DNA of 64,000 nt, taken from contig NZ_JANUGP010000001.1 in the NCBI RefSeq assembly GCF_024753135.1, positions 496,001 through 560,000 on the forward strand, in the 5' to 3' direction. Position 1 is the stretch's first letter, and every line of letters begins with the position of its first letter. The notes beneath the pieces are model-generated. The model had not been told where the DNA came from. It saw only the letters and a list, made by a program, of their open reading frames with translations, and searched no databases. Shown here piece after piece: positions 36,456-47,433 of this stretch. The translations under genes were made by a program, and so were the position numbers. The DNA comes from Streptomyces pyxinicus. Its GTDB lineage: Bacteria; Actinomycetota; Actinomycetes; Streptomycetales; Streptomycetaceae.

Positions 36456-36562
36456 CAGGCGTTGACACCCCCGCTCGGGCGGAGGCCCACTGATCTCTGG
36501 ACAACGGCGCCCGAGGCGTCCGGCCGCGCGCTCCGCGCGCCGGGCGGGACAGGGAGTGCGAC

Positions 36563-37468
36563 ATGCAGGTTCCCGCTCCGTTCGAATACCGGCGGGTGAG
36601 CACGGTGGACGAGGCGGTCGCGCTCCTGTACCGGCTCGGCGACACCGCCCGTCTGGTGGCCGGCGGGCACAGCCTTCTGCCGATGATGAAGCTGCGGCTG
36701 GCCAACTTCGAGTACCTGATCGACATCAACGAGCTGCACGACGAGCTGGGCTACGTCCGCGCCGAGCCCGGTCTGATCCGCATCGGCGCCATGACCCGGC
36801 ACCGCGAGCTGCGGGAGTCCGCCGAGCTGGCCGCCGCCTTCCCGGTCTTCGGGGACGCCGAGCGCGTCATCGCCGACCCCCTCGTCCGCAACCGGGGCAC
36901 CCTGGGCGGCTCCCTGTGCCAGGCAGACCCCTCCGAGGATCTGTCGGCGGTGTGCACCACACTGGACGCCTCCTGCGTGATCCACGGCATGGACGGCGAG
37001 CGGGTGGTGTCGATGGAGGACTTCCACCGGGGACCGTACGAGACGGCCGTCGGCGACGCGGAGATTCTCACCGAGGTCCGCTTCCCGGTCCGCCCGCGCG
37101 GGTCGAGCGCGTACGAGACGGTCGAGCGGCGCGCCGGGGACTGGGCGGTCGTCTCGGCGGGCGCGGCGGTCTGGCTGGACGAGGCCGGGCTGATCGCGGA
37201 CGCCCGGGTCGGCCTCGCCGCCGTCGGCCCGCACACGGCCGGCATCCCCGGGATCGCGGAGGCGCTGCGCGGGCAGCGGCCCGCCGAGGAGCTGTGGGCA
37301 CGGGCCGGGGACATCGCGGCCGAGGCGTGCGACCCGGTGACCGACCGGCGCGGCAGCGCCGCGTACAAGCGGCATCTGGCCCGCGAGCTGACCATGCGCG
37401 TCCTGCGCCGGTCCGTGGCCCGGATCGACGCGCACATCGGCGGACACATCGACGGACAGGAGGTGTGA
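36563..37468 (+). CDS. coxM: Carbon monoxide dehydrogenase medium subunit (FAD)
   Basis: 301 aa, usual size. FAD-binding motifs of the molybdenum hydroxylase medium subunit: [20 protein letters not shown] (residues about 31-52) and [20 protein letters not shown] (about 110-128). It passes electrons from the iron-sulfur subunit to FAD and on to the acceptor. First gene of the plus-strand cluster, followed after 2 nt by coxS. The M-S-L order is that of form I CO dehydrogenase operons. Confidence 0.93.
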   Translation: MQVPAPFEYRRVSTVDEAVALLYRLGDTARLVAGGHSLLPMMKLRLANFEYLIDINELHDELGYVRAEPGLIRIGAMTRHRELRESAELAAAFPVFGDAERVIADPLVRNRGTLGGSLCQADPSEDLSAVCTTLDASCVIHGMDGERVVSMEDFHRGPYETAVGDAEILTEVRFPVRPRGSSAYETVERRAGDWAVVSAGAAVWLDEAGLIADARVGLAAVGPHTAGIPGIAEALRGQRPAEELWARAGDIAAEACDPVTDRRGSAAYKRHLARELTMRVLRRSVARIDAHIGGHIDGQEV

Positions 37469-37470
37469 CC

Positions 37471-37991
37471 ATGCAGGTCACCATGACCGTGAACGGCGAG
37501 GAGGTCACCCGGGACATCGAGGGCCGGCTGCTGCTGGTGCACTTCCTGCGCGACCACCTCCAGCTGACCGGCACGCACTGGGGCTGTGACACCAGCAACT
37601 GCGGTACCTGCGTGGTGTGGTTGGACGGCGAGCCCGTCAAGTCCTGTACGGTGCTGGCCGCGATGGCCGGCGGCCACGAGGTGCGCACCGTCGAGGGGCT
37701 GGAGCAGAACGGCGAACTGGACCCGGTGCAGCGCGGGTTCATCGAGTGCCACGGCTTGCAGTGCGGGTTCTGCACACCCGGCATGATGATGACCGCCCGC
37801 GCCCTGCTGGACGCGAACCCGGACCCCTCCGACGAGGAGATCCGGGAGGCGATCTCGGGCCAGATCTGCCGCTGCACCGGCTACGCGACCATCGTCCGCT
37901 CGATCCGCTGGGCCGCCGCCGAACAGGCCGGCACCCGCACCACGGCCGAGGAGCCCGGGCGGACCGTCGCGTCGACCTCGGGGAGTGCCTC

Positions 37992-37995
<4 letters not shown>
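37471..37995 (+). CDS. coxS: Carbon monoxide dehydrogenase small subunit ([2Fe-2S])
   Basis: 174 aa from the ATG at 37471. The N-terminal plant-type ferredoxin domain binds one cluster ([23 protein letters not shown]), and the C-terminal helical domain binds the other ([33 protein letters not shown]), as in the family. The last 20 residues are a Thr/Ala/Pro tail. It relays electrons between the Mo-Cu site of CoxL and FAD of CoxM. Its stop overlaps the coxL start (ATGA). Confidence 0.95.
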
Positions 37996-40388
<2,393 letters not shown>

Positions 40389-40439
40389 CCGGTGGCGGCA
40401 GCGGGGTGAACGCGTACGGGGGCCGAGGAGGTGGCAGGG

Positions 40440-41333
40440 GTGCCGAGGACGGTGAGCGCGCGAGCGCTCGAACTGGCCCAGCGGCGCGTGCCGTTCGTGC
40501 ACGCCCGGGTGGTGCGCGCGCAGGCGCCGGCGTCCGCGCGGCCGGGTGACGAGGCAATCGTGTACGGCGACGGCACGATCGACGGGTTCGTCGGCGGTCT
40601 GTGCGCGGAGGGTTCGGTGCGTACGGCGGCGCTGGGCGCGCTGAACGGCGGCGGACCGCTCCTGCTGCGGGTGCTCCCGGCAGGCGAGGCGGTCTTCCCG
40701 GACACCCCGGGCGCCCGGGTGGTGGTCAACCCCTGCCTGTCCGGCGGGGCGTTGGAGATCTTCCTGGAACCGGTGCTGCCGCCGCCGCTCATCGAGGTCG
40801 TCGGCACCACTCCGATCGCGGAGGCGTTCGTCGCGCTCGCCGACGTGCTCGGCTACGCCACCACCCGCTCGCTCCCGGACGCGCCGCCCGCCGAACACAC
40901 CGGCGCGGTGATCGTGGCCGGGCAGGGTCGCGGTGACGCGGAGGCGCTGCGGACCGCACTGGACGCGGGGGTCGGGCACATCGCCCTGGTGGCCAGCCGC
41001 CGCCGGGGCGCGGCCCTGCTCGACGAACTGGGCCTGACCGACGAGGAGCGGATCCGGGTGCACACCCCGGCCGGTCTCGACATCGGCGCCCGGACGGCAC
41101 CGGAGGTCGCGCTGTCGATCCTGGCCGAGGTGGTCGAGGCGGTGCGCGCCCGGCCCGCCCCGATGCCGGAGAGGGCGCCCGTCCCGGAGCGGCCGCCGGA
41201 GCGGGTCGACCCGGTGTGCGGGATGACGGTCACCGTGACCGCCGGCACCCCGCATCTGGCCGCCGGGGACGAGGAGTTCTGGTTCTGCGGCACCGGCTGC
41301 CGGGACCGGTACGCGGCCGGACTGGTGGGCTAG
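40440..41333 (+). CDS. coxF: CoxF-like XdhC-family protein with C-terminal YHS domain
   Basis: 297 aa from the GTG at 40440, chosen because AGGAGG lies 8 nt upstream; a GTG at 40431 would overlap that site. Residues 5-90 are a shortened XdhC domain (FVHARVVRAQAPASARPGDE, FVGGLCAEGSVRTAALGAL), residues 115-235 a Rossmann-like part (GAVIVAGQGRGDAEALRTAL, PAGLDIGARTAPEVALSILA), and after a Pro-rich linker residues 253-297 form a YHS domain (RVDPVCGMTVTV, EEFWFCGTGCRDRYAAG) with three cysteines. It would help assemble the Mo-Cu centre; the YHS part may carry the metal. The latter is inference. Confidence 0.82.
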   Translation: MPRTVSARALELAQRRVPFVHARVVRAQAPASARPGDEAIVYGDGTIDGFVGGLCAEGSVRTAALGALNGGGPLLLRVLPAGEAVFPDTPGARVVVNPCLSGGALEIFLEPVLPPPLIEVVGTTPIAEAFVALADVLGYATTRSLPDAPPAEHTGAVIVAGQGRGDAEALRTALDAGVGHIALVASRRRGAALLDELGLTDEERIRVHTPAGLDIGARTAPEVALSILAEVVEAVRARPAPMPERAPVPERPPERVDPVCGMTVTVTAGTPHLAAGDEEFWFCGTGCRDRYAAGLVG

Positions 41334-41336
41334 GGC

Positions 41337-42230
41337 GTGGGCGCGCTGTTCGCGGACGCCGAGGACGTACGGCGACGGCTCGCCGGGGTCGGCCACCTGG
41401 TGGACGAGGGCACGGCCACCGCCCTGTACCTGGCCTCCGTCCTGGACCGGCCGCTGCTGCTGGAGGGCGAGCCCGGCGTCGGCAAGACCAGCGCGGCCAA
41501 GGCGCTGGCCGAGGCCCTGGACACGCCGCTGATCCGGTTGCAGTGCTACGAGGGCCTGACGGCCGGCGAGGCGCTGTACGAGTGGAACTACCAGCGCCAG
41601 CTGCTCGCCGTCCGGCTCACCGAGGCACGCGGGGAGCACCTGGCCGACGCCGACCTGTTCACCGAGGAGTTCCTGCTGGACCGGCCGCTGCTGCGGGCGG
41701 TCCGGTACGCGGGGCCGCAGCCGCCGGTGCTGCTGATCGACGAGATCGACCGGGCCGACGACGAGTTCGAGGCGCTGCTCTTCGAGTTCCTCGGCGAGTG
41801 GACGATCACCATCCCGGAGCTGGGCACCTTCGCCGCCGTACGGCCCCCGGTCGTGGTCCTCACCTCCAACCGCAGCCGCGAGCTGCACGACGCGCTGCGC
41901 CGCCGCTGCCTGTACCACTGGATCGACTTCCCCACCCCCGAACGCGCGGCGGAGATCCTGCGCCGTTCGGTGCCGGCCGCCGGCGAGCCGCTGATCGCGT
42001 CCGCCACGGAGTTCATCGGCCGGGTCCGCGCCCTGGACCTGGACAAGGCGCCCGGCATGGCGGAGGCCATCGACTGGGTCTCCGCGCTGGCCGCGCTGCG
42101 CGTCTCCCGGCTGACCCGCCCGGACCTCGTGCGCACCCTGAGCGCGGTCGCGAAGAGCCCCGACGACCGTACGGCCGTCACCGGGGCCCTCGGAGAACTC
42201 GGCTACCCCGAAGAAGCGAGGAGACCGTAA
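41337..42230 (+). CDS. coxD: MoxR-family AAA+ ATPase CoxD
   Basis: 297 aa, GTG start 3 nt after coxF. Walker A LLLEGEPGVGKTSAAKALAE (residues about 41-60), Walker B PPVLLIDEIDRADDEFEALL (about 138), sensor 1 VVLTSNRSRELHDALRRRC. CoxD proteins act as chaperones that, with the vWA protein CoxE, insert sulfur and copper in the CO dehydrogenase active site (known from Oligotropha). Position between coxF and coxG supports this. Confidence 0.93.
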   Translation: MGALFADAEDVRRRLAGVGHLVDEGTATALYLASVLDRPLLLEGEPGVGKTSAAKALAEALDTPLIRLQCYEGLTAGEALYEWNYQRQLLAVRLTEARGEHLADADLFTEEFLLDRPLLRAVRYAGPQPPVLLIDEIDRADDEFEALLFEFLGEWTITIPELGTFAAVRPPVVVLTSNRSRELHDALRRRCLYHWIDFPTPERAAEILRRSVPAAGEPLIASATEFIGRVRALDLDKAPGMAEAIDWVSALAALRVSRLTRPDLVRTLSAVAKSPDDRTAVTGALGELGYPEEARRP

Positions 42231-42233
42231 GCC

Positions 42234-42908
42234 ATGAAGATCGACAACGAGTTCCGGGTCGACGTACCCGTCGAGCGCGCGTGGGAGGCGCTCACCGATC
42301 TGGAGGACCTCGCCCCGTGCATGCCGGGCGCGCAGCTCACCGGCGTCGAGGGGGACGTCTACCGGGGCAAGGTGCGCGTCAAGGTGGGGCCGGTGGTCAG
42401 CCAGTTCCAGGGCACGGCCCGGTTCGTGGAGCGGGACGCGGCGGACCACAGTGCCGTGATCAGCGCGGCCGGCAAGGACACCCGAGGCCAGGGCAACGCC
42501 TCGGCGACGGTCCGGGCCCGGCTGCGCCCCGACGGTGCGGGTACGGCCGTGAGCGTCAGCACCGACCTCAACATCAGCGGGAAGCTGGCCCAGTTCGGCA
42601 GCGGCATGATCAAGGAGATCTCGGAGAAGCTGTTCGCGCAGTTCGTGGCGAACGTGGAGGAGCAGTTGCTGCACGAGCCGGGGGCGGCCGAGGCTCCGGA
42701 GCCCGTGCCGGTCGCCGTACCGGAGCCCCCTCCGGCCGCCGCACCGGCCGTCCCGGCGCCGCCGCCCGTCCGCCAGGTGCCGCCCCCGCCGGACGACGAG
42801 CCGCTGGACCTCATGCGGTACGCCGGCACGTCGGTGTACAAGCGGCTGGTCCCGGTGGCCGCCGTCGCGGTCGTCGTCGGCGCGGTGATCTACTGGCGGC
42901 TGCGCTGA
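42234..42908 (+). CDS. coxG: CoxG, SRPBCC domain with C-terminal membrane anchor
   Basis: 224 aa, 3 nt after coxD. Residues 1-145 are the SRPBCC/CoxG cavity domain (MKIDNEFRVDVPVERAWEAL, LEDLAPCMPGAQLTGVEG, NISGKLAQFGSGMIKEISEK). A Pro/Ala-rich linker (about 150-190) leads to a hydrophobic helix at the end (LVPVAAVAVVVGAVIYW). CoxG tethers CO dehydrogenase to the membrane, and mycobacterial CoxG has been reported to carry menaquinone (from memory). The linker and tail fit that role. Confidence 0.92.
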   Translation: MKIDNEFRVDVPVERAWEALTDLEDLAPCMPGAQLTGVEGDVYRGKVRVKVGPVVSQFQGTARFVERDAADHSAVISAAGKDTRGQGNASATVRARLRPDGAGTAVSVSTDLNISGKLAQFGSGMIKEISEKLFAQFVANVEEQLLHEPGAAEAPEPVPVAVPEPPPAAAPAVPAPPPVRQVPPPPDDEPLDLMRYAGTSVYKRLVPVAAVAVVVGAVIYWRLR

Positions 42909-42924
42909 TCCGGGAGCCGGTGCG

Positions 42925-44211
42925 ATGACGTCGGCCGCCGGCCCCTTCCTGCCCGCCGTCGACCGGGCCGCGTTCGCCGTGGCGCTCGCCGACCGGCTGC
43001 GGCACGGGGGCGTGCCCGTGGGCATGACGGCCACGCGGGACTTCGTGTCCGCGCTGGCGGTGTCCCGGCCGGCCGGCCGGGCGGCGCTGTACTGGACGGC
43101 ACGGGTCACCCTGGTCCGCGACCAGCCGTATCTGGCCCGTTTCGACGAGGTCTTCGACGCGGTGTTCGGCGACGCCGTGCTCGCCATGGACCCGCACGCC
43201 CGCCGCACCGGCCCCGGCGCGGCTCCCCCGGCCGAGGACGACACGCACGCCCCGCCACCGGCCGGCGCCTCCGGTGACCCGGTGCCGGACGCGGGGCTGC
43301 CCTGGGTGACCCGGCCGGCGGTCGTCGGAGCCGCCGAGCGCAGTGCGGAGCACGTCCTCACCGTGCCGCAGCGGCTGCCGACCGAGCTGGCCGGTGCCGT
43401 GGACACGCCGTTCGAGCGGCTCGGCGAACAGGAGGCCGCGTTGCTCGGCCGGTGGCTGGAGACCGGGCTGCGGCAGTGGCCGACGCGCCGTTCACGCACG
43501 TACGCGGTCCGTCCGGGCGGGCACCGGGTGGCCATCCGGCAGACGGTCGCGCGTTCCCGGCGCACCGGCTGGGAACCGGTACGGCTGGTGCGCACCGGCC
43601 CGCTGGACCGGCCGCGGCGGGTCGTGGTGCTGTGCGACGTGAGCCGGTCGATGCAGGCGCAGGCGGTGGCGTACCTGCATCTGATGCGGGCGCTGGCGCT
43701 GACCACGCACGCGGAGGTGTTCGCCTTCGCCACCTCGCTGACCCGGCTGACCCACGTGCTCGCGCACCGCTCGGCGGAGACCGCGTTCGAGGAGGCGTCG
43801 GAGCGGGTCGCGGACCGGTTCGGCGGCACCCGGATCGCGCACTGTCTGGAGACGCTGCTCGCCTCGCACCACGGGGGCGCGCTGCGCGGCGCGGTCGTGC
43901 TGATCGCCTCGGACGGCTGGGACGGCGACCCGCCCGAACGGCTGGCGGCGGCCATGGCCCGGCTGCGCCGCCGCGCGCACACCGTGGTCTGGCTCAACCC
44001 CCGCGCGGGCGCCCCGGGTTACTCCCCGCGCACCACGACCATGACCGCCGCACTCCCCCACGTCGACCTGCTGCTGCCCGCCGACACCTTCGCCTCGCTG
44101 CTGCGGGTGGCGCCCGAGGTGGCGCGCCTGAGCGGGCGGGGGCCGCGCGGCGGTACGGCCGTCAGCTCCAGAGCGTCACGTGGATGGCCGGGCGGAACCG
44201 GCCCGCCGTGA
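42925..44211 (+). CDS. coxE: vWA-domain protein CoxE
   Basis: 428 aa. N-terminal helical region (FAVALADRLRHGGVPVGMTA), an acidic/Pro linker, then a von Willebrand A domain with the MIDAS motif VVVLCDVSRSMQAQAVAYLH (about residue 240), FAFATSLTRLTHVLAHRS and VVLIASDGWDGDPPERLAAA. CoxE partners with the MoxR ATPase CoxD. The last 50 bases overlap the convergent LysR gene, and the terminal residues after about 408 (GRGPRGGTAVSSRASRGWPG) are low-complexity and lie mostly in the overlap. Confidence 0.9.
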   Translation: MTSAAGPFLPAVDRAAFAVALADRLRHGGVPVGMTATRDFVSALAVSRPAGRAALYWTARVTLVRDQPYLARFDEVFDAVFGDAVLAMDPHARRTGPGAAPPAEDDTHAPPPAGASGDPVPDAGLPWVTRPAVVGAAERSAEHVLTVPQRLPTELAGAVDTPFERLGEQEAALLGRWLETGLRQWPTRRSRTYAVRPGGHRVAIRQTVARSRRTGWEPVRLVRTGPLDRPRRVVVLCDVSRSMQAQAVAYLHLMRALALTTHAEVFAFATSLTRLTHVLAHRSAETAFEEASERVADRFGGTRIAHCLETLLASHHGGALRGAVVLIASDGWDGDPPERLAAAMARLRRRAHTVVWLNPRAGAPGYSPRTTTMTAALPHVDLLLPADTFASLLRVAPEVARLSGRGPRGGTAVSSRASRGWPGGTGPP

Positions 44212-45124
44212 CACCGGCGCCGCGCAGCATCGCCTGGATGGCGCGGGGCGTGGCGACGAAACGGCGCAGTTCCGCGGCGGCGGGCGGGGCCTCGCGGTCG
44301 CCGAGGGAGAGCAGGTTCCAGGAGCCGCGGGCGGGCAGATGGGGGCCGCTGAGCTGGCGCAGGTCCCCGTCGGCGAGGTCCTTGGTGATCGCGAACGCCA
44401 CCGCGAGCGCGACACCCTGCCCGTGCTTGGCCTCGTCCACGGCGGCGGTGTGGCTCTGGAAGATCCGCTGGTGGTTCTCGGGCACGCCGAGCCGGCGCAG
44501 CACGGACGGCACGATGCCGACCCGGCCCACCGCGGACGGGCCCAGCAGCCAGGTCTGCTCCCGCAACTCGGCGAGGCCGGGGGCGCCGGACCGGTCGGCG
44601 AGCGGGTGGTCGGGGCCGACGACCGCGGTCACCTGGTAGTTCAGGAAGTGGGCGCAGGTCATCGAGTCGTCCACGGTGGCGGGCCGGGGCCCGAGGGCCA
44701 CGTCGACGGCCCGCTCGGCCAGCAGCAACGGGAAGCGCTGCGGGTCGTGGACGCTCAGCTCGACGTCCAGGTCGTCGGCGCGGCCCGCGAACAGCTCGAT
44801 GAGGCCCGGCGCGGCGTACTCGGCGAACAAGCTCGACGCGGCGACCCGCAGCAGCCGCCGCCCGGAGCCGGCCTGCCGCACCTCAAGCACGGTCTGGTCC
44901 TGGAGACCCAGCAGCTCGGCCGCCCGGCTGGCGAGCCGCAGGCCGCCCGGTGTGAACGCCAGCCCGTGGGCGGTGCGTGTGAACAGCTTGTCGCCCAGTT
45001 CCCTGCGCAGGTGGGCGATGTGCATCGAGACGGCCGCCTCGGACACGGCCAGATCGGCCGCCGCCGCCTTGACGGAACCGAGTCGGACGGTCGCCGAGAA
45101 CGCCCGCAGCTGTGCCGGGGTCAA
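44162..45124 (-). CDS. LysR-family transcriptional regulator
   Basis: 320 aa. The start is a TTG at 45124: an AGGAGG lies 6 nt upstream, and the winged HTH begins directly (MTPAQLRAFSATVRLGSVKA, SEAAVSMHIAHLRRELGDKL). The effector domain follows (RLLRVAASSLFAEYAAPGLI, DVALGPRPATVDDSMTCAHF). It is convergent with coxE, overlapping by 50 bp, and is the only regulator next to the cox genes. LysR control of the cox operon is inferred. A 15-bp tandem repeat lies in its own promoter. Confidence 0.88.
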   Translation of the reverse strand: MTPAQLRAFSATVRLGSVKAAAADLAVSEAAVSMHIAHLRRELGDKLFTRTAHGLAFTPGGLRLASRAAELLGLQDQTVLEVRQAGSGRRLLRVAASSLFAEYAAPGLIELFAGRADDLDVELSVHDPQRFPLLLAERAVDVALGPRPATVDDSMTCAHFLNYQVTAVVGPDHPLADRSGAPGLAELREQTWLLGPSAVGRVGIVPSVLRRLGVPENHQRIFQSHTAAVDEAKHGQGVALAVAFAITKDLADGDLRQLSGPHLPARGSWNLLSLGDREAPPAAAELRRFVATPRAIQAMLRGAGVTAGRFRPAIHVTLWS

Positions 45125-45130
45125 CCGGAA

Positions 45131-45136
45131 CCTCCT
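45131..45136 (-). promoter_or_regulatory. Shine-Dalgarno site that fixes the TTG start of the LysR gene
   Basis: AGGAGG on the minus strand, 6 nt before the TTG at 45124-45122. No ATG or GTG in frame is equally well placed, so TTG initiation is well supported. Confidence 0.75.
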
Positions 45137-45156
45137 GTGCTCGGCACGGATGCCTC

Positions 45157-45186
45157 TTCACCTGTGACCTGTTCACCTGTGACCTG
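45157..45186. repeat. Perfect 15-bp tandem repeat upstream of the LysR gene
   Basis: TTCACCTGTGACCTG occurs at 45157-45171 and 45172-45186 with no gap. Each unit contains the near-palindrome TCACCTGTGA. It lies 33-62 bp upstream of the LysR start, a plausible autoregulatory site. Confidence 0.7.
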
Positions 45187-45252
45187 CGTCTCAAGCTAGC
45201 GCACGGACCGTCGCGCAGCCATGGCTCGCACGCGGGCGGCGGGGCGGTCCGC

Positions 45253-47433
45253 TCACGCCTCGTCGAAGGTGCCGAGGCCGGTCAGGGCGCCCACCGGGTC
45301 CAGGTCGGGGGTGCCCCTGGGCCACCAGTCGTCGGCGTCCGGCTCCGACTCGTAGGCGTACCACAGGCCGTCGCGGCCGAGGCGGAGCTGGATGTGGACG
45401 CGCGGGTGGGTGAGGCGGTTGCGCCAGGGGCGGAACGCCGGCAGGTCGGCGGCGAGCAGCAGCGGGCGGGCCCGGTCGAAGCGGCCGGCCGGCGGGTCCC
45501 ACGGCTCCTCCAGCACGGCGAGGCCCTCCGCGCCGCCCTGCCGCCAGGCGGCGACCGCCCGCGCGAGGTCGGCGGGGCTCCGGCCGGTGGCGGTGGCGAG
45601 CGTGGCGTAGAGCGCGCGGGTGGCGGCGGTCAGGCCGGATCCGGGGCGGGCGGCGGCGAGGCGGACCGCGTCCTGCCACAGGGTCAGGCCGCCGACCGGG
45701 TCGCGTCCGGTGGTGAGCAGCGCGTGGGCGCGGGCGGCGGCGTCGGTGGCCAGCTGGTCCAGCGCGAAGGGGTCGGGCCCGCCGGGGGCCGCCGGGTACG
45801 CCGGGGGCTGCTCGGGGTGCGGCGGTACGGGCAACGGGGGCGGCAGCGGCGGGAGTCGCCGCTCGGCGAGGGCCTCCGTGGCCCGGACGCCGGGGAGCGC
45901 CCCGGGTCCCCGTTCCTGAGCGGCGCGGGCCGCGCGGGCGGCGCTACGGCGGGACAGCGCGTCCAGCAGGTCCTTCTCGCCCCGGCCGCGCAGCAGGAGC
46001 AGCACGAGCGGGTCGGCGTCGAGGAGGCGTGCCGTCCGGTAGCAGAGGGCGGCGGCGTGCTTGCAGGGATGCCCGGAGTCGGGGCAGCTGCACCGGGGGG
46101 CGAGGTCGTCGGGGCCGGGCAGCAGCGGGACACCCCGGTCGGCCAGGGACTGGGGCAACTCCTTGTCGAGCAGCGCGGCGATGTCGGCGGGCCGGTCGGC
46201 GGCGGTGTCCAGGAACCGGGCCCACTGCTCGTCGTCCAGCGTGCGCACCCGCAGCTGCACGCGGTACGGGCGCGGGCGGCTCCCCCGCACGTACGCCAGT
46301 ACCAGGCCCGGCGTCACGGTGATGGCGTCCACGTGCCCCTGCTCGGCGTACGCCCGCCCCCGCACCAGCCGCTTGGCGTCGAGCGCCCCCTGTTCCAGCG
46401 CCTCGACCCAGGCGTTGCCCCACCAGCTCCCGGCGAACGCCGCGCCATCCGACTCACCCTGCCGGGGCGCGAACGCCGGGAAGGTACGGCGGAGTTCGCT
46501 GTCGCGGTGGGGGGCGGCCATGGTGGCGGGCGCGGGGTGAGGGGGCTGGCCGGGCGCCGTGTGCGGGGTGTCGGCGCCGGCGGCCGGTGCCGGGGTGTTC
46601 GGTGCCGGGTCCTCGGGAACGGGGCCCGGTTCCCACTGCTCGTCCGGGGTCTCCGTCCAGGTGGGCATGCGGAAGGCGGACGCCAGGTAGTGCCGCATGT
46701 CCTGGACGGCCTGGGGGCGGGGGCTATGAGGGTCCTCGCCGGGCTCGGAGGCTGCCGGCTGACCGGGAGTCCGGCGCCGGGGCCGGGGGTCCGCCGCCTC
46801 GGGACGCAGCGCCTCGCGCCGGGCTTCCCGGAGTGCCTCGCGAGCGGCATCACCGGGGCGGTGCCCGTCCGGGGCGGTACCGGGTACGGCCTTCCGTGCG
46901 GGCCGCGTCTCGGACACCGGGGCGGGGGCGGGGACCGGGACGGCGGGGTCGCGAGTCGGTACGGCGGGGTCGCCAGTCGGTACGACCGGACAGGACGTCG
47001 GTACGGCACTCTCGGCGGGCCGGGGCGCCACGCCGGCCGGCGGCTCCTCGCCACCACCCCGGCGGGTCGCCCTCGCCTCCCGAAGCGCCGCCCGCGCCAC
47101 GTCGCCGGGCCTCGGCCAGGCGCTGCCGGGACCCTCACCGGACCCGGAATCGTCACCGTCACCGTCACCGTCACCGGCGTCGGATTCCCTGGCTTCCTCG
47201 GCTTCCCCGGCGTCCTCGGCATCTGAAGCCCCGCCGCCCGTGCGCGGCGCCCCTCGCCCCTCCGCGGTGCCCTCCTCGGGACGCACCGCGGGCTCGCCCT
47301 CCGCCGCGCCGGAGTCCAGAGGCTCGGAACCGGTGGTCCCGTGATCCTCCTCGCCGCGGTCGGCCAGACGCTCCCGGGCCTCCCGCAGTGCTTTGCGGGC
47401 GGCGTCGGCCGGGTGGTGGTCGGGGGGCGTCAT
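45253..47433 (-). CDS. SWIM zinc-finger protein with long disordered N-terminus
   Basis: 726 aa from the ATG at 47433, overlapping the helicase stop (ATGA). Residues 1-290 are disordered, acidic and Pro-rich, with three copies of a motif of the type GDAAREALREAR (residues 9-20, 110-121, 194-205) and a Gly-Asp run. The conserved part starts near 300 (FAGSWWGNAWVEALEQGALD, RLVRGRAYAEQGHVDAITVT). The SWIM finger is CSCPDSGHPCKHAAALCY near residue 450. The C-terminal 200 residues are helical plus DGLWYAYESEPDADDWW. Such proteins are commonly encoded with SNF2 helicases; the pair probably acts on DNA together. Exact role unknown. Confidence 0.85.
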   Translation of the reverse strand: MTPPDHHPADAARKALREARERLADRGEEDHGTTGSEPLDSGAAEGEPAVRPEEGTAEGRGAPRTGGGASDAEDAGEAEEARESDAGDGDGDGDDSGSGEGPGSAWPRPGDVARAALREARATRRGGGEEPPAGVAPRPAESAVPTSCPVVPTGDPAVPTRDPAVPVPAPAPVSETRPARKAVPGTAPDGHRPGDAAREALREARREALRPEAADPRPRRRTPGQPAASEPGEDPHSPRPQAVQDMRHYLASAFRMPTWTETPDEQWEPGPVPEDPAPNTPAPAAGADTPHTAPGQPPHPAPATMAAPHRDSELRRTFPAFAPRQGESDGAAFAGSWWGNAWVEALEQGALDAKRLVRGRAYAEQGHVDAITVTPGLVLAYVRGSRPRPYRVQLRVRTLDDEQWARFLDTAADRPADIAALLDKELPQSLADRGVPLLPGPDDLAPRCSCPDSGHPCKHAAALCYRTARLLDADPLVLLLLRGRGEKDLLDALSRRSAARAARAAQERGPGALPGVRATEALAERRLPPLPPPLPVPPHPEQPPAYPAAPGGPDPFALDQLATDAAARAHALLTTGRDPVGGLTLWQDAVRLAAARPGSGLTAATRALYATLATATGRSPADLARAVAAWRQGGAEGLAVLEEPWDPPAGRFDRARPLLLAADLPAFRPWRNRLTHPRVHIQLRLGRDGLWYAYESEPDADDWWPRGTPDLDPVGALTGLGTFDEA
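47151..47174. repeat. Four CGTCAC hexamers in the SWIM gene
   Basis: Perfect tandem hexamers at 47151-47174 that encode alternating Gly-Asp in the acidic linker of the SWIM protein. Simple-sequence tract, in frame. Confidence 0.85.
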
